A stretch of 64,000 bases of DNA. It comes from Blastocatellia bacterium. Its GTDB lineage: Bacteria > Acidobacteriota > Blastocatellia > Pyrinomonadales > Pyrinomonadaceae. The DNA is taken from NCBI GenBank assembly GCA_016789265.1, contig JAEUQK010000020.1:248001-312000 (forward strand). Reading direction: 5' to 3'. Position numbers and translations under genes: made by a program. The first letter of the stretch is position 1. Each line of letters starts with the position of its first letter. Positions 17,740 to 26,787 of the stretch are shown here, in pieces. Below the pieces are notes generated by a model that saw only the letters and a list, made by a program, of their open reading frames with translations, was not told the origin of the DNA and made no database searches.

Positions 17740-18282
17740 CTATCCGTCTTTATTCACCACATCCTCAAGTATTCTCACCATAACCTCTTGTTCCCTTTCC
17801 GCGGACAGTTTTCCAACCCACGAATCCAGCACGACGCCCTTCTTGTTAACCAAGAGTAGCGTCGGGGTTCCGCGGACGCTTAATTCGCGTGGTTCAGCTT
17901 CAAGGATCGTTCCAACTTGAACGGATCTTCCTTTAAGGAAGGCTGCCGCTTCGCCAACTTTCTGAGGAAACACAGCAATTGTCTGCAATTTGGACAGGTC
18001 TGACGTCTTTTCGGTGAGCCGCTTGTAAAACTCGGCACTATCGCTGCAGTACTTGCAAGTTGTCGAAAGCACCAATAAAAGGGTTCTTTCGTTTCGTGAC
18101 CAATCTATTCGTGACAACGGAAGCTGGGTTCCGGGCTTAATCGTTGGTTGCGATTTTGGCGTTACCTCCTGAGAATCCGTCAGGAAATGGTTTATCAGCA
18201 CACCCCCAAGCAAAAGCGCAATCGTGATTATCGCAAGATTAGATGCGGTTTCAATGTTGATCCTGCTTTTACTCACTACCAT
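17740..18282 (-). CDS. Membrane-anchored thioredoxin-like protein (TlpA/MauD-like)
   Basis: From ATG 18282 the protein has 180 residues: an N-terminal anchor helix (NLAIITIALLLGGVLINHF, ~residues 13-31), a short linker and a thioredoxin fold. The active site is TTCKYCSD, a CxxC pair, near residues 75-78. The cis-Pro loop is RGTPTLLLV near 138. It should act in the periplasm as a thiol-disulfide exchange protein. The open frame continues upstream to 18342 but that part does not fit. Its position just before an 18-cysteine exported protein resembles the MauD logic, where a thioredoxin-like protein helps a disulfide-rich subunit mature; that parallel is inference. Confidence 0.78.
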   Translation of the reverse strand: MVVSKSRINIETASNLAIITIALLLGGVLINHFLTDSQEVTPKSQPTIKPGTQLPLSRIDWSRNERTLLLVLSTTCKYCSDSAEFYKRLTEKTSDLSKLQTIAVFPQKVGEAAAFLKGRSVQVGTILEAEPRELSVRGTPTLLLVNKKGVVLDSWVGKLSAEREQEVMVRILEDVVNKDG

Positions 18283-18365
18283 GCTTAAGTTGGGCCGAAT
18301 TTTGTGCAAATCTAATCTATGTGAAGAAATGGCCCAATGCAATACTTATTTCTTGGCAAAAACGA

Positions 18366-18650
18366 TCATTTTTTGGGGGATTCATCCGCCCCACTGTCCT
18401 GAGAATGCAGCCAGTGTTTGCGACGGCATTCGGTCGGCGTTATCCCGAATTTCCTCCTGAAGTCGCGGGTAAAGTGGCTTTCGTCTTTTATCCCAACGCT
18501 CCTTGCAATTTGGTTTATGTGCTCGAATCCGTTTTCGAGTGATTCGCGGGCTCGCTCCAATCGACGTTCCGGTAAAACTTAGACTTCGGGAAATGTTTAT
18601 GATTCGTAGCTAAAAATTGCTTTTCTGTTGTCGATGCGATATTGTTGCAG
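18366..18650 (-). pseudogene. Broken AraC/XylS-type regulator, C-terminal DNA-binding remnant
   Basis: On the minus strand, 18584-18366 encodes the second half of an AraC HTH domain: RLERARESLENGF, INQIARSVGIKDESHFT and RRKFGITPTECRRKH. No ATG precedes it; only a TTG at 18560 is in frame. In the next frame upstream (to about 18650) the sequence ...KHFPKSKFYRNV reads like the end of the first HTH helix pair and would join RLERAR directly if one base were restored at about 18562. The sensor domain is missing and the remnant overlaps the start of the radical SAM gene on the other strand. I read it as a truncated, frameshifted gene. Confidence 0.65.
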
Positions 18651-18652
18651 CT

Positions 18653-19663
18653 GTGCGACACGTCAGGAACCCCCCAAATCCCTATAACAAATTCTCGGCT
18701 GAATATGTTGGTGAGCCGCCGCCGACGAAGCTGGAAGTGTTTGAGGAAACGGCGACGAAGAACGTGATCACAAAGGCGTTCGCATCGGATTGGGAAGGCG
18801 GTTGGCGCTACACGGTGAATTGTTATCGAGGCTGCGTACACGGCTGCACTTATTGTTTTGCCCGGCAATATCACGAATATCTCGGTTACGGTGCCGGTAC
18901 GGATTTCGAAACAAAGATAGTCGTAAAGCCAAACACGCCTCAGCTTCTTCGTGAAGAGTTGAAAAAGACTCGCGACAAGATGCCGCATTTGGATTTTTCG
19001 TTCGCGACCGATCCGTATCTGCCGCTCGAGGCCGAGTATCAGTTAACGCGAAAATGTCTTGAGGTTTGCGCCGAATTCGGCGTACCGACGGCAGTTATAA
19101 CAAAATCGCCGCTCGTGACCCGCGACATTGATGTGCTGAAAAAACAAAGCAAGGTCTCGGTATTCTTCTCTCTGCCATTTCTGACAAAAGAGATGTCGAA
19201 CCCATTCGAACCATATACTCCGGTTCCCGAGGCACGTTTCCGCGCCATGAAGATGATCGCCGACGCAGGAATTCCGGTCGGTATCGGAGTCGCTCCGGTC
19301 ATCCCTGGTTATAACGAATCTGACATACCAGGCTTGCTCGAACGGGCGAAAGAAGCCGGAGCGACGCGGGCGTTCATGTCCATGCTGCATCTTGATACCG
19401 ATTCGATAGAGGATTACTTTGTCGAAAAACTCTACGAACGGATCCCTACAAAAGCCGCGAAGGTCATCAACACGTTGAAACGCGAACGCGGCGGGACTTT
19501 GCGACATAGTAGTTACCGCGAACGAATGACCGGCGAGACGGAACAATGGGAAGTGACGATGAAACTGTTCGATTTTCACGCAAAAAGGCTCGGATTTCGC
19601 CAGCATGAAAAGCCAGGGGAGCCCGAGATCGCACCCGTGCCCATCCAACAAACGTTGTTCTGA
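18653..19663 (+). CDS. Radical SAM protein of the SplB/Rv2578c-like group
   Basis: The protein of about 336 residues carries the radical SAM cluster motif as C-x3-C-x2-C within GCVHGCTYCFARQ near residue 72. DFSFATDPYLPLE and AGIPVGIGVAPVIPG follow, as in spore photoproduct lyase-like proteins that are widespread in non-spore-formers. It binds a 4Fe-4S cluster and S-adenosylmethionine; the reaction is not known. The start is uncertain: GTG 18653 is used, with an in-frame TTG at 18617 that has no better ribosome site. Its 5' end lies over the AraC remnant on the opposite strand. Confidence 0.85.
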   Translation: MRHVRNPPNPYNKFSAEYVGEPPPTKLEVFEETATKNVITKAFASDWEGGWRYTVNCYRGCVHGCTYCFARQYHEYLGYGAGTDFETKIVVKPNTPQLLREELKKTRDKMPHLDFSFATDPYLPLEAEYQLTRKCLEVCAEFGVPTAVITKSPLVTRDIDVLKKQSKVSVFFSLPFLTKEMSNPFEPYTPVPEARFRAMKMIADAGIPVGIGVAPVIPGYNESDIPGLLERAKEAGATRAFMSMLHLDTDSIEDYFVEKLYERIPTKAAKVINTLKRERGGTLRHSSYRERMTGETEQWEVTMKLFDFHAKRLGFRQHEKPGEPEIAPVPIQQTLF

Positions 19664-19683
19664 CCTCGTTAGGCGATCCCTTT

Positions 19684-19692
19684 TGTTATAAT
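19684..19692 (+). promoter_or_regulatory. Extended -10 promoter for the SYLF gene
   Basis: TGTTATAAT (19684-19692) is an extended -10 element with a perfect TATAAT. The -35 region is poor. It lies 27 bases before the ATG at 19720, and AGGGGG is placed between. Confidence 0.55.
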
Positions 19693-19719
19693 GAGAATCA
19701 AACGAAAACAGGGGGATTT

Positions 19720-20424
19720 ATGAGAACCAGAATTACCACGCTTGCGTTAGCACTACTTTTACTCTCCATTTGCTCGACCGTCTCTACAGCTCAAAAACAG
19801 ACCGGAAAGGACCTGAAAGACGCGGTAGACCGCGTTAATAAGGCGTCCGTGGTCATGTCAGAGATAATGAAGATCAGGGATAAATCGATCCCGCGCGACC
19901 TGCTCGGCAAGGCAAAGGCGATCGTCGTTTTTCCGGGGGCGATCAAAGGAGCGTTCATCGTCGGCGGGCAGGGAGGCAAAGGAGTTGCGATCCGCCGAAT
20001 CGGGAAAGGCTGGAGCGCACCCGCGTTTTTGAACATGGCCGGCGGCAGTGTAGGATTGCAGATCGGAGGTTCAAAGACCGATTACGTTATGCTCATAATG
20101 AACGACAAAGGTCTGAAGAATCTTATAGCCGATAAGTTCGAGATCGGGGGTGAGGGAAGCGTCGCAGCAGGCCCGGTCGGCCGGACAGCGGCTGCCTCGA
20201 CAAATGCCACACTCGATGCAGAGATACTTACCTACTCTCGAAGCAAGGGGCTTTTTGCAGGTATCTCCTTAAAGGGTGTAGTGATATCGAACGACGAAGA
20301 TCTCAACACGGCGATCTACGAGAAGACAGCCAAGCAGATACTCGGAGATCCGCCGCTTGCCGCCTCGGCCGCACCAAGCACGCTGCACAAATTCGGCCAG
20401 ACGGTTTCTGAGGTCTCAAAATAA
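19720..20424 (+). CDS. Secreted SYLF (Ysc84-type) lipid-binding domain protein
   Basis: The 234-residue protein has a signal peptide ending near STAQ (residue 25). A single SYLF domain follows: AKAIVVFPGAIKGAFIVGGQGG near residue 66, then a glycine-rich membrane-like pattern and SRSKGLFAGISLKG near 170. SYLF domains bind phosphoinositide-like lipids in eukaryotes; bacterial members are exported and of uncertain role. RBS AGGGGG precedes the ATG. The TPR gene starts four bases after its stop, so the two are co-transcribed. Confidence 0.9.
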   Translation: MRTRITTLALALLLLSICSTVSTAQKQTGKDLKDAVDRVNKASVVMSEIMKIRDKSIPRDLLGKAKAIVVFPGAIKGAFIVGGQGGKGVAIRRIGKGWSAPAFLNMAGGSVGLQIGGSKTDYVMLIMNDKGLKNLIADKFEIGGEGSVAAGPVGRTAAASTNATLDAEILTYSRSKGLFAGISLKGVVISNDEDLNTAIYEKTAKQILGDPPLAASAAPSTLHKFGQTVSEVSK

Positions 20425-20427
20425 CGA

Positions 20428-20745
20428 ATGTCAGAGCGAATAGCCGTATTTGAACAAATGCTCGAGGCCGATCCTGCCAATACGATGGTGATGTTCGGCC
20501 TCGCCAAGGAGTACGAAAAGCTTGGGCGTAACGAGGATGTGATCCGAGTCCTGGAAGATTACCTCGCAAAGGCCGACGACGAGGGCAACGCATACGGAAC
20601 TCTCGCCGCGGCCTATGAGCGGACAGGCAACCGCGAAAAGGCTATCGAGGCCTACAAGAAAGGAATCGACGTTTCGCTCGCCCACGGCCATCCGTCAATG
20701 GCCAACGAATACAAGATGACTCTGGACCTGGAACTTGCAGATTAA
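20428..20745 (+). CDS. Small TPR protein
   Basis: The 105-residue protein consists of about three tetratricopeptide repeats: DPANTMVMFGLAKEYEKLG, then a middle repeat, then NAYGTLAAAYERTGNREKAIEAYKKG. Such repeats form a right-handed helical scaffold that binds other proteins. No signal peptide is present, so it is cytoplasmic. It follows the SYLF gene by three bases and its TAA overlaps the TAA of the convergent cyclophilin gene (shared TTAA). Partner unknown. Confidence 0.85.
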   Translation: MSERIAVFEQMLEADPANTMVMFGLAKEYEKLGRNEDVIRVLEDYLAKADDEGNAYGTLAAAYERTGNREKAIEAYKKGIDVSLAHGHPSMANEYKMTLDLELAD

Positions 20746-21413
20746 CGAGCAGGACATGTTGCCACGGTCGCTTTCTTTATCCTCACAGGCTTATCAGGTT
20801 TTTCATCTGCTCCCGGCGCTTTATTGATCGCATCGACCACGTCCATACCTTTGGTCACCCGCCCAAACGCTGCAAACTTGTTGTCCAAAAACGGAGCGGC
20901 TGCTACGAGAATAAAGAAATTTGTGGTGGCGGTATTCGGTTCGTCGGCTCGAGCCATTGAGACGACGCCGCGTTCGTGAAGGATCTTGTTCGGTTCGTCC
21001 GGAATGGTGCGCCGTGCTCGCTCGCCCATCGCTTTGGTAACTTTCTTGTCCTCGCGCGACCAGATGTTGCCGCCCTGTATCACAAAGTTCGGGACCACGC
21101 GGTCAAAGCTCGTAGTGTCGTACAAGCCGAGCGATATCACGTTCAGAAAATTCCTGACGGATTCCGGGGCATGTTCCGGATACATCTCCATTTCGATCAC
21201 ACCTGCCTCGGTGTCGAGCGTAACGCATTGGGCCGCCAATGTTTTTACGTCAGCTTTTTCGTATGGCTCCGGGATCGCGTTTGGATTCGGAGTCGGCCGG
21301 GCATTCGCTTTTGGTGTTTCCCTTACATCGGGCGTCGGTGTCGGCTGCTGAGCGGCAACACTGACGGCGAAACACATCAGACATCCTAAAATGCAAGCGG
21401 CCTTCTTAACCAT
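20742..21413 (-). CDS. Exported cyclophilin-type peptidyl-prolyl isomerase
   Basis: The 223-residue protein has a signal peptide (cleavage near VAAQ, residue 22) and a Pro/Thr-rich linker (to about residue 50) before a bacterial cyclophilin domain. Key elements are SFDRVVPNFVIQGG with the catalytic Arg near residue 107, GVVSMARADEPNTATTNFFI and FAAFGRVTKGMDVVD. It catalyses cis-trans isomerisation of proline bonds in exported proteins, in the periplasm or at the outer surface. It is a second cyclophilin in this window besides the HEAT fusion at 32948-35182. Its stop overlaps the convergent TPR gene. Confidence 0.92.
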   Translation of the reverse strand: MVKKAACILGCLMCFAVSVAAQQPTPTPDVRETPKANARPTPNPNAIPEPYEKADVKTLAAQCVTLDTEAGVIEMEMYPEHAPESVRNFLNVISLGLYDTTSFDRVVPNFVIQGGNIWSREDKKVTKAMGERARRTIPDEPNKILHERGVVSMARADEPNTATTNFFILVAAAPFLDNKFAAFGRVTKGMDVVDAINKAPGADEKPDKPVRIKKATVATCPAR

Positions 21414-21499
21414 TATTCTGATTTTCCGCGAAACCTGATTCGGTGTAAAGTTGTATAAATCACCGTGAGATATTTCAGAGAGACTTCGTCAAGAATTAT

Positions 21500-23164
21500 A
21501 TGAAAAAACTGTCACTGCTTCTCGCTCTTTTGGTTTTCGCGTCTGCTCTTTTTGCCCAGCGTGATCATCCCGCCCGGCCGACCGAGACCGGCGGTCCGCT
21601 AAAGCCGGAACAGGCGGCATTCGACGTTCAAGCCTATGACATCAGCATCGCGGCCGATCCGAAAACAAAAACCATCAAGGGAACGACAGTGATGACGGCG
21701 AGGGTCGTAGACCCGACCGACGTCATTCTGCTTGACCTCGACACGCCGTATACGGTCGAAAGCGTTTACGGCGAGGGTAAGGACAAGCAATTGTCGCTGA
21801 AATTCGAACGCGAGGGCGGCACGATCCGTATCCATTTTCCGTCGAAGAAGAACCGCGGCGAGGTATTCGAGACAGTGATCTCATACGCCGGAACGCCGCG
21901 TGTCGCGCCAAATCCTCCGTGGATCGGCGGATTCATCTGGACCAAAACTCCGAGCGGTGCCGACTGGATATCGATCGCGATGCAGAACGACGGAGCGGAC
22001 ATTCTTTTCCCGGTCAAAGATCATCCTTCTGATAAGGCCGATGTCGCGACACTTCGCGTTACGGTGCCGGATCCGCTCGTAGCGGCCGGACCGGGGAAAT
22101 TGGCTGACACTATCAAGAACAACGACGGCACATCGACATACGTCTGGAAGATAACTAACCCGATACCGAATTACTCAATCCTATTTGACGCAGCACCGTA
22201 TCGTGTTATCAAAGACACGACAAAGAGCGTTACTGGTGAGGTGATCCCGATCGAGTTTTACATCTTGCCGGAAAGCTACAACAACGGCGCAAGACTGATC
22301 GAGGAAACGAAGAAGTACAACGCGTTTTTCGAAAAATATCTTGGGCCGTTCCCCTGGCGATCTGAGAAACTCGGCATAGTCGAGACTCCTCACCTCGGAA
22401 TGGAGCATTCGACACATATTGCTTACGGAAACAAGTTTCGCTTCACGCCCGAAGGTTTCGACTGGCTTATGTTCCATGAGTTCGGCCACGAATGGTGGGC
22501 AAACCTCGCGACAGCACGCGACTGGAAAGACTTTTGGATACACGAAGGTTTTCAGTCATTCATGGACACCTTCTACCTGGAAGAAGTCAAAGGAAAAGAA
22601 GCATACTTCAACGCGATGAAGGGCCGCGCCAAAGCTACGCTTAACCTACAGCCGGTCGCTCCGCGCGAAGATTCGGTCGCGTATAAGGTTTATCTGCTTC
22701 CGCCCGATTATGTGAAGTCGAACGGCGATATCTATGGCAAAGGAGCAGTCGTGCTTCACACTCTGCGTTACCTGATCGGCGACGATGCTTTTTTCCGGGC
22801 TTTGCGGCGAATGGCTTATCCGCGAAAGGAAATGGAAAAAATGACCGACGGCCGCCAGCAACGTCTGACCGACACCGACGAATTTTTGTCGATCGCCGAA
22901 GAAGAATCGAAGATGAAACTCGATTGGTTTTTCGAGGTATATCTCCGCCAGCCGAAACTTCCGAAACTGGTTTCCGAGACCAAGGGTAACTCGCTCGAAC
23001 TTCGTTGGGAATCGCCAAACGACCTGAAATTCCCGATGCCTATTGACGTTGTGATCGACGGCAAAACCCACCGAGTCGAAATGAAGAACGGCAAAGGAAA
23101 AGTAACATTTACCGGAAGCGCTCCAGTTGTCGATCCAAATGGTTGGGTATTGAAGGCACAATAG
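21500..23164 (+). CDS. Exported M1-family aminopeptidase
   Basis: The 554-residue protein has a signal peptide (ASALFAQ, cleavage near residue 20) and the M1 (gluzincin) architecture: an N-terminal beta-saddle, then the catalytic domain. The substrate-recognition loop reads GMEHST near residue 302 in place of GAMEN. The zinc site is HEFGHEWW (HExxH) near 329 with the third ligand in IHEGFQSFMD about 18 residues later. It should remove N-terminal residues from peptides outside the cytoplasm. It lacks the C-terminal helical domain of full-length PepN, as is usual for short secreted members. No operon partner is obvious. Confidence 0.9.
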   Translation: MKKLSLLLALLVFASALFAQRDHPARPTETGGPLKPEQAAFDVQAYDISIAADPKTKTIKGTTVMTARVVDPTDVILLDLDTPYTVESVYGEGKDKQLSLKFEREGGTIRIHFPSKKNRGEVFETVISYAGTPRVAPNPPWIGGFIWTKTPSGADWISIAMQNDGADILFPVKDHPSDKADVATLRVTVPDPLVAAGPGKLADTIKNNDGTSTYVWKITNPIPNYSILFDAAPYRVIKDTTKSVTGEVIPIEFYILPESYNNGARLIEETKKYNAFFEKYLGPFPWRSEKLGIVETPHLGMEHSTHIAYGNKFRFTPEGFDWLMFHEFGHEWWANLATARDWKDFWIHEGFQSFMDTFYLEEVKGKEAYFNAMKGRAKATLNLQPVAPREDSVAYKVYLLPPDYVKSNGDIYGKGAVVLHTLRYLIGDDAFFRALRRMAYPRKEMEKMTDGRQQRLTDTDEFLSIAEEESKMKLDWFFEVYLRQPKLPKLVSETKGNSLELRWESPNDLKFPMPIDVVIDGKTHRVEMKNGKGKVTFTGSAPVVDPNGWVLKAQ

Positions 23165-23200
23165 AACTTAGTTGCAGTAGTCTCTAATTAATTCCTGTCC

Positions 23201-23232
23201 GAGTGAATGAGGAAATCCAACCTCATTCGCTC
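23201..23232 (+). repeat. Inverted repeat between M1 peptidase and E1 genes
   Basis: GAGTGAATGAGG pairs with CCTCATTCGCTC with one G-T pair and an eight-base loop. There is no T-run behind it, so it is a weak terminator candidate or an mRNA 3' stem. Nothing else stands out in 23165-23341. Confidence 0.5.
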
Positions 23233-23341
23233 CGTTCGGCATCTGCACATCTGTATCCTAAAAATTGCCCCTTTTTTCCCGTTTTGATATCCTAAAAAGT
23301 TACTGCACCATTAGATATTTTTATTATAAGGATCATCATAG

Positions 23342-25576
23342 ATGTCTACGTCTGCGAAAAAGACCAATTTGAAAAGCAATAATAAAGAAACGAAAACGAT
23401 AGCGGCTGGATCGGCAAAAATGACCGAGGCAGATGGATCTGTACCAGGGACAGAGGTCCAGAATGCCGGGCGTTCGCGTGATCGTCACGGGCTCGACGAA
23501 AAGACGCTGATCGGCATCTATCGCACGATGTATATGTCCCGCCGGATCGACGATAAAGAGATCCAGTTAAAGGGGCAAAACAAGATCTTCTTCCAGATCT
23601 CGGGAGCCGGCCATGAAGCCGTCCTGACCGCGGCAGCCCTTGCATTGAAGCCGGGCTACGATTGGTTCTTTCCGTATTATCGTGACCGTGCTTTAATGCT
23701 CGGACTTGGAATGACCGCGCAGGAAATGCTCTGGTCGTCCGTCGGTGCTGAGAGTGATCCGAACTCGCACGGCCGCCAGATGCCGTCGCATTGGGGACAC
23801 AAGGGGATCAACGTGCCATCGCAGTCGTCTTGCACCGGTTCGCAAGCGCTTCACGCTGTTGGTGCGGCCGAGGCGTCTTATCGAGCCTCACTCGTAAAGG
23901 AATTACAAGACAAGATCGAGGGATTCAAGGGCGACGAGGTCGTCTATATGTCGGTCGGCGACGGCACGACGAGCGAAGGCGAATGGTGGGAAGCGCTCAA
24001 TTCTGCTTGTAACATGAAGCTGCCGGTGATCTTCGTCGTAGAAGACAACGGATACGCGATATCGACTCCGGTCGAGGTGAATACAGCGGGCGGCGATATC
24101 TCAAAGCTTGTCGCGGGTTTTCCGGGTCTATATATCCAGAATGTTGACGGCACTGATCCGCTCGCGTCTTACGCTGCGTTCAGATCGGCGGTCGAATATT
24201 GCCGCGAACGCAAGGGTCCAGCATTCATCCACGCGAAAGTAATTCGGCCTTACTCTCACTCGCTTTCGGACGACGAAAAGCTCTACAGGCCTGACGAAGA
24301 ACGAGAGGCAGATGCTGCTATCGACCCGATAAAGACATGGGCCGAGTTTCTGATGACCGAGGGTATCGCTTCGTCTGAACAGCTCGAAGCCCTCAGAAAA
24401 GAGGTAGATGCCGAGGTCACTCAGGCTTCGGATATCGCTATCGAAACGCCGCAGCCTGCACCCGAAACCGCTTATCGCAACGTGTATTCGCCGGATGTCG
24501 ATCCGACCGACCGTTCGCTCTTCGATACAGAAGATGGTGCCGAACTTTCGGGAAACGCCGGAACGATGGTCGATCTCATCAACCGCTGCATGCACGAGGA
24601 AATGGCCCGTGATGAACGCATCGTTGTCTTTGGTGAGGACGTTGCCGATTGCTCGCGCGAGCAATACCTGGATCAAGTGAAGGGAAAGGGCGGCGTGTTC
24701 AAGGTGACGGCAAATCTGCAGCGTGAGTTCGGTTCGACACGTGTTTTCAATTCGCCGCTGGCCGAGGCAAACATCGTCGGACGAGCCGTCGGCCTTTCGC
24801 TTCGTGGTCTAAAACCGGTCGTCGAGATCCAGTTTTTCGATTACATATTTCCCGCTATGCACCAGATCCGGAACGAGGTCGCGGCGATGCGCTGGCGTTC
24901 TGACGGCGAATCGAAATGCCCGATGGTCATTCGCGTTCCTGTCGGCGGTTATCTGAAAGGCGGGGCCGTTTACCACTCACAATCGGGCACGACGCTTTTT
25001 GCCCACACTCCGGGCCTCCGGATCGTCTACCCATCGACGGCACTCGACGCTAACGGCCTCTTGCGAACCGCTATACGCTGCGACGACCCCGTGATGTTCC
25101 TCGAACACAAACATCTCTATCGTCAGGTCTATAACAAATCGCAGTATCCATCGAGCGAATTTCTCATTCCGTTCGGCAAGGCGAGAAAGGTCCGCGAAGG
25201 CAATGACATTACGATCGTCACCTTTGGGGCCCTTGTGGAAAGATCGAATCAGGCCGCGAAACGCCTCGAACAGCAGGGCATCACGGTAGATCTTATCGAC
25301 CTCCGCACACTCGTCCCGTACGATTGGGAAGCGATCGCTGAATCGGTCAAGAAAACCTCTCGCGTCATCGTCGCTCACGAAGATCCGATCTCGTACGGTT
25401 ACGGTGCCGAGATCGCCGCTCGCATCTCAAACGAGCTTTTCGAATACCTAGACGCACCCGTCCGCCGCGTCGGCGCCACCGACACCTTTGTCGGCTACGC
25501 GCCGCAACTCGAAGATTTCATTCTGCCGCAATCCGAAGACGTCGAAGCGGCCGTGCAGGATTTGATGAGGTATTAA
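23342..25576 (+). CDS. Fused E1 alpha/beta 2-oxoacid dehydrogenase (branched-chain type)
   Basis: The 744-residue protein joins both subunits of a thiamine-diphosphate E1. The alpha part (~45-370) has [10 protein letters not shown], the TPP/Mg motif [16 protein letters not shown]...DNGYAIS near residue 203, and [13 protein letters not shown] linker of about 40 residues leads to the beta part (~400-744) with [33 protein letters not shown] and VRVPVGG-like motifs. It decarboxylates a 2-oxoacid and passes the acyl group to the lipoyl arm of E2. The shape fits 2-oxoisovalerate dehydrogenase better than pyruvate dehydrogenase, but substrate is not certain. No E2 or E3 gene is adjacent. Confidence 0.92.
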   Translation: MSTSAKKTNLKSNNKETKTIAAGSAKMTEADGSVPGTEVQNAGRSRDRHGLDEKTLIGIYRTMYMSRRIDDKEIQLKGQNKIFFQISGAGHEAVLTAAALALKPGYDWFFPYYRDRALMLGLGMTAQEMLWSSVGAESDPNSHGRQMPSHWGHKGINVPSQSSCTGSQALHAVGAAEASYRASLVKELQDKIEGFKGDEVVYMSVGDGTTSEGEWWEALNSACNMKLPVIFVVEDNGYAISTPVEVNTAGGDISKLVAGFPGLYIQNVDGTDPLASYAAFRSAVEYCRERKGPAFIHAKVIRPYSHSLSDDEKLYRPDEEREADAAIDPIKTWAEFLMTEGIASSEQLEALRKEVDAEVTQASDIAIETPQPAPETAYRNVYSPDVDPTDRSLFDTEDGAELSGNAGTMVDLINRCMHEEMARDERIVVFGEDVADCSREQYLDQVKGKGGVFKVTANLQREFGSTRVFNSPLAEANIVGRAVGLSLRGLKPVVEIQFFDYIFPAMHQIRNEVAAMRWRSDGESKCPMVIRVPVGGYLKGGAVYHSQSGTTLFAHTPGLRIVYPSTALDANGLLRTAIRCDDPVMFLEHKHLYRQVYNKSQYPSSEFLIPFGKARKVREGNDITIVTFGALVERSNQAAKRLEQQGITVDLIDLRTLVPYDWEAIAESVKKTSRVIVAHEDPISYGYGAEIAARISNELFEYLDAPVRRVGATDTFVGYAPQLEDFILPQSEDVEAAVQDLMRY

Positions 25577-25636
25577 GGTAATTTCGCTAGTGCAGTCGAA
25601 ATTGACGATTCGATATGTCGCATATTTCTTTGATGT

Positions 25637-26077
25637 ATGAAGAAAATTGCATTGATGATGCTGGGCTTTGCAAGCCTGCTGGTGTTTAGTCAGGTTGAGG
25701 TTTTTGCTTGTAGTTGTGAACTACCGCTCGGGAATATCACCGTAAAGCAACAGGTAGGTAAGGCTCGCAAGAATTCGCGTGCTGTTTTCATGGGCGAGGT
25801 CCTCGAAGTGATTCGTCCTGAGGATAGCTATTCGGTAATTGTGAAATTCCGTGTTGATCAGATCTGGAAGGGCAAACTTCGAAAAGAGCTAACGTTGGGA
25901 ACTGGAACTGGCGGCGGCGATTGCGGTTATAGATTCGAAGTTGGCCAACGTTATCTTGTCTATGCTTACGGGTCGAACGAGACGAGTCTATCGACGAACA
26001 TCTGTCAGCGTACAGTTCCGCTAAAGGACGCGGTTGGAGATATAAAGTTATTAGGAAAAGGCAAGATGCCGTCTTAA
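25637..26077 (+). CDS. Exported NTR/TIMP-like small protein
   Basis: The 146-residue protein has a signal peptide ending in VFACSC. The mature chain would begin at or near the first Cys of CSCELPLG, as in tissue inhibitors of metalloproteinases, whose N-terminal cysteine chelates the protease metal. Further matches are the early RAVFMGEVLEV strand and later cysteines (GGGDCGYRF, STNICQRT) that could pair with it. This netrin/TIMP-like OB fold occurs in many bacterial secreted proteins of unknown role. Inhibition of a protease is possible, not shown. The racemase gene begins nine bases after the stop. Confidence 0.72.
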   Translation: MKKIALMMLGFASLLVFSQVEVFACSCELPLGNITVKQQVGKARKNSRAVFMGEVLEVIRPEDSYSVIVKFRVDQIWKGKLRKELTLGTGTGGGDCGYRFEVGQRYLVYAYGSNETSLSTNICQRTVPLKDAVGDIKLLGKGKMPS

Positions 26078-26086
26078 CTGTATTCT

Positions 26087-26776
26087 ATGCCTAAACACAT
26101 CGGAATCGTTGCTGGAAGTGCAGAAGGGGCGGCGCTTTGTTATCGCACGATCTGTCTCGAGTCACAGAATCAGCTTGGCGAGCACAACCATCCGGAAGTG
26201 ACGATGAACTCGATCCCGATGGCGCGGCACATGCCGCCGATCATCGCGGACGATTGGAAGACGGTCGCCGAACTGATGCTCGAATCGGTGGAAAAGGTCG
26301 CACTGGCCGGTGCCGATTTCGCTATCTGCCCGGACAATACCTATCATCAGGCATTCGATTTTCTGCTCCCGCGTTCGCCTATCCCGTGGCTGCACATTGC
26401 AAGCGTTGTCGGCAAAGAAGCAGAGAGAAATGGTTATAAAAGACTGGGCATCCTTGGTACAAAGTACCTCGCCGAAGGCCCGGTCTATTCGTCACGGTTG
26501 AATGAGCTTGGCATCGAACGCGAGATTCCCGACTTAGAAGACCGCATCCGTATTAACGAGATCGTCTTCAAGGAACTAGTGAACGGTGTTTTTCTGGAAT
26601 CGTCGCGCATCTATTTCAACAAAGTGACTGAGAAGCTGAAGTCACGCGGCTGTGACGCCGTCGTGCTCGGCTGTACCGAAATTCCGCTCATCGTTCGGCC
26701 GGATGATTGTCCGCTTCCGACACTCGATTCGACACGGCTTCTTGCGCGTGCCGCGATCAAGGAAGCAATTCAATAG
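26087..26776 (+). CDS. Aspartate/glutamate racemase family protein
   Basis: At 229 residues it matches the two-domain Asp/Glu racemase family that inverts amino acids with two cysteines and no cofactor. The second catalytic region is intact (VVLGCTEIPLI, Cys near residue 186). The first reads ICPDNTYHQ near residue 79; members normally have CNT or CxNT there, so the Cys is displaced and Asp occupies the usual nucleophile place. The enzyme may still work with the shifted Cys, have a narrowed substrate range, or act on a different substrate. It shares an operon with the TIMP-like gene and the DHFR-like gene. Confidence 0.85.
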   Translation: MPKHIGIVAGSAEGAALCYRTICLESQNQLGEHNHPEVTMNSIPMARHMPPIIADDWKTVAELMLESVEKVALAGADFAICPDNTYHQAFDFLLPRSPIPWLHIASVVGKEAERNGYKRLGILGTKYLAEGPVYSSRLNELGIEREIPDLEDRIRINEIVFKELVNGVFLESSRIYFNKVTEKLKSRGCDAVVLGCTEIPLIVRPDDCPLPTLDSTRLLARAAIKEAIQ

Positions 26777-26787
26777 CATTCAATAGT

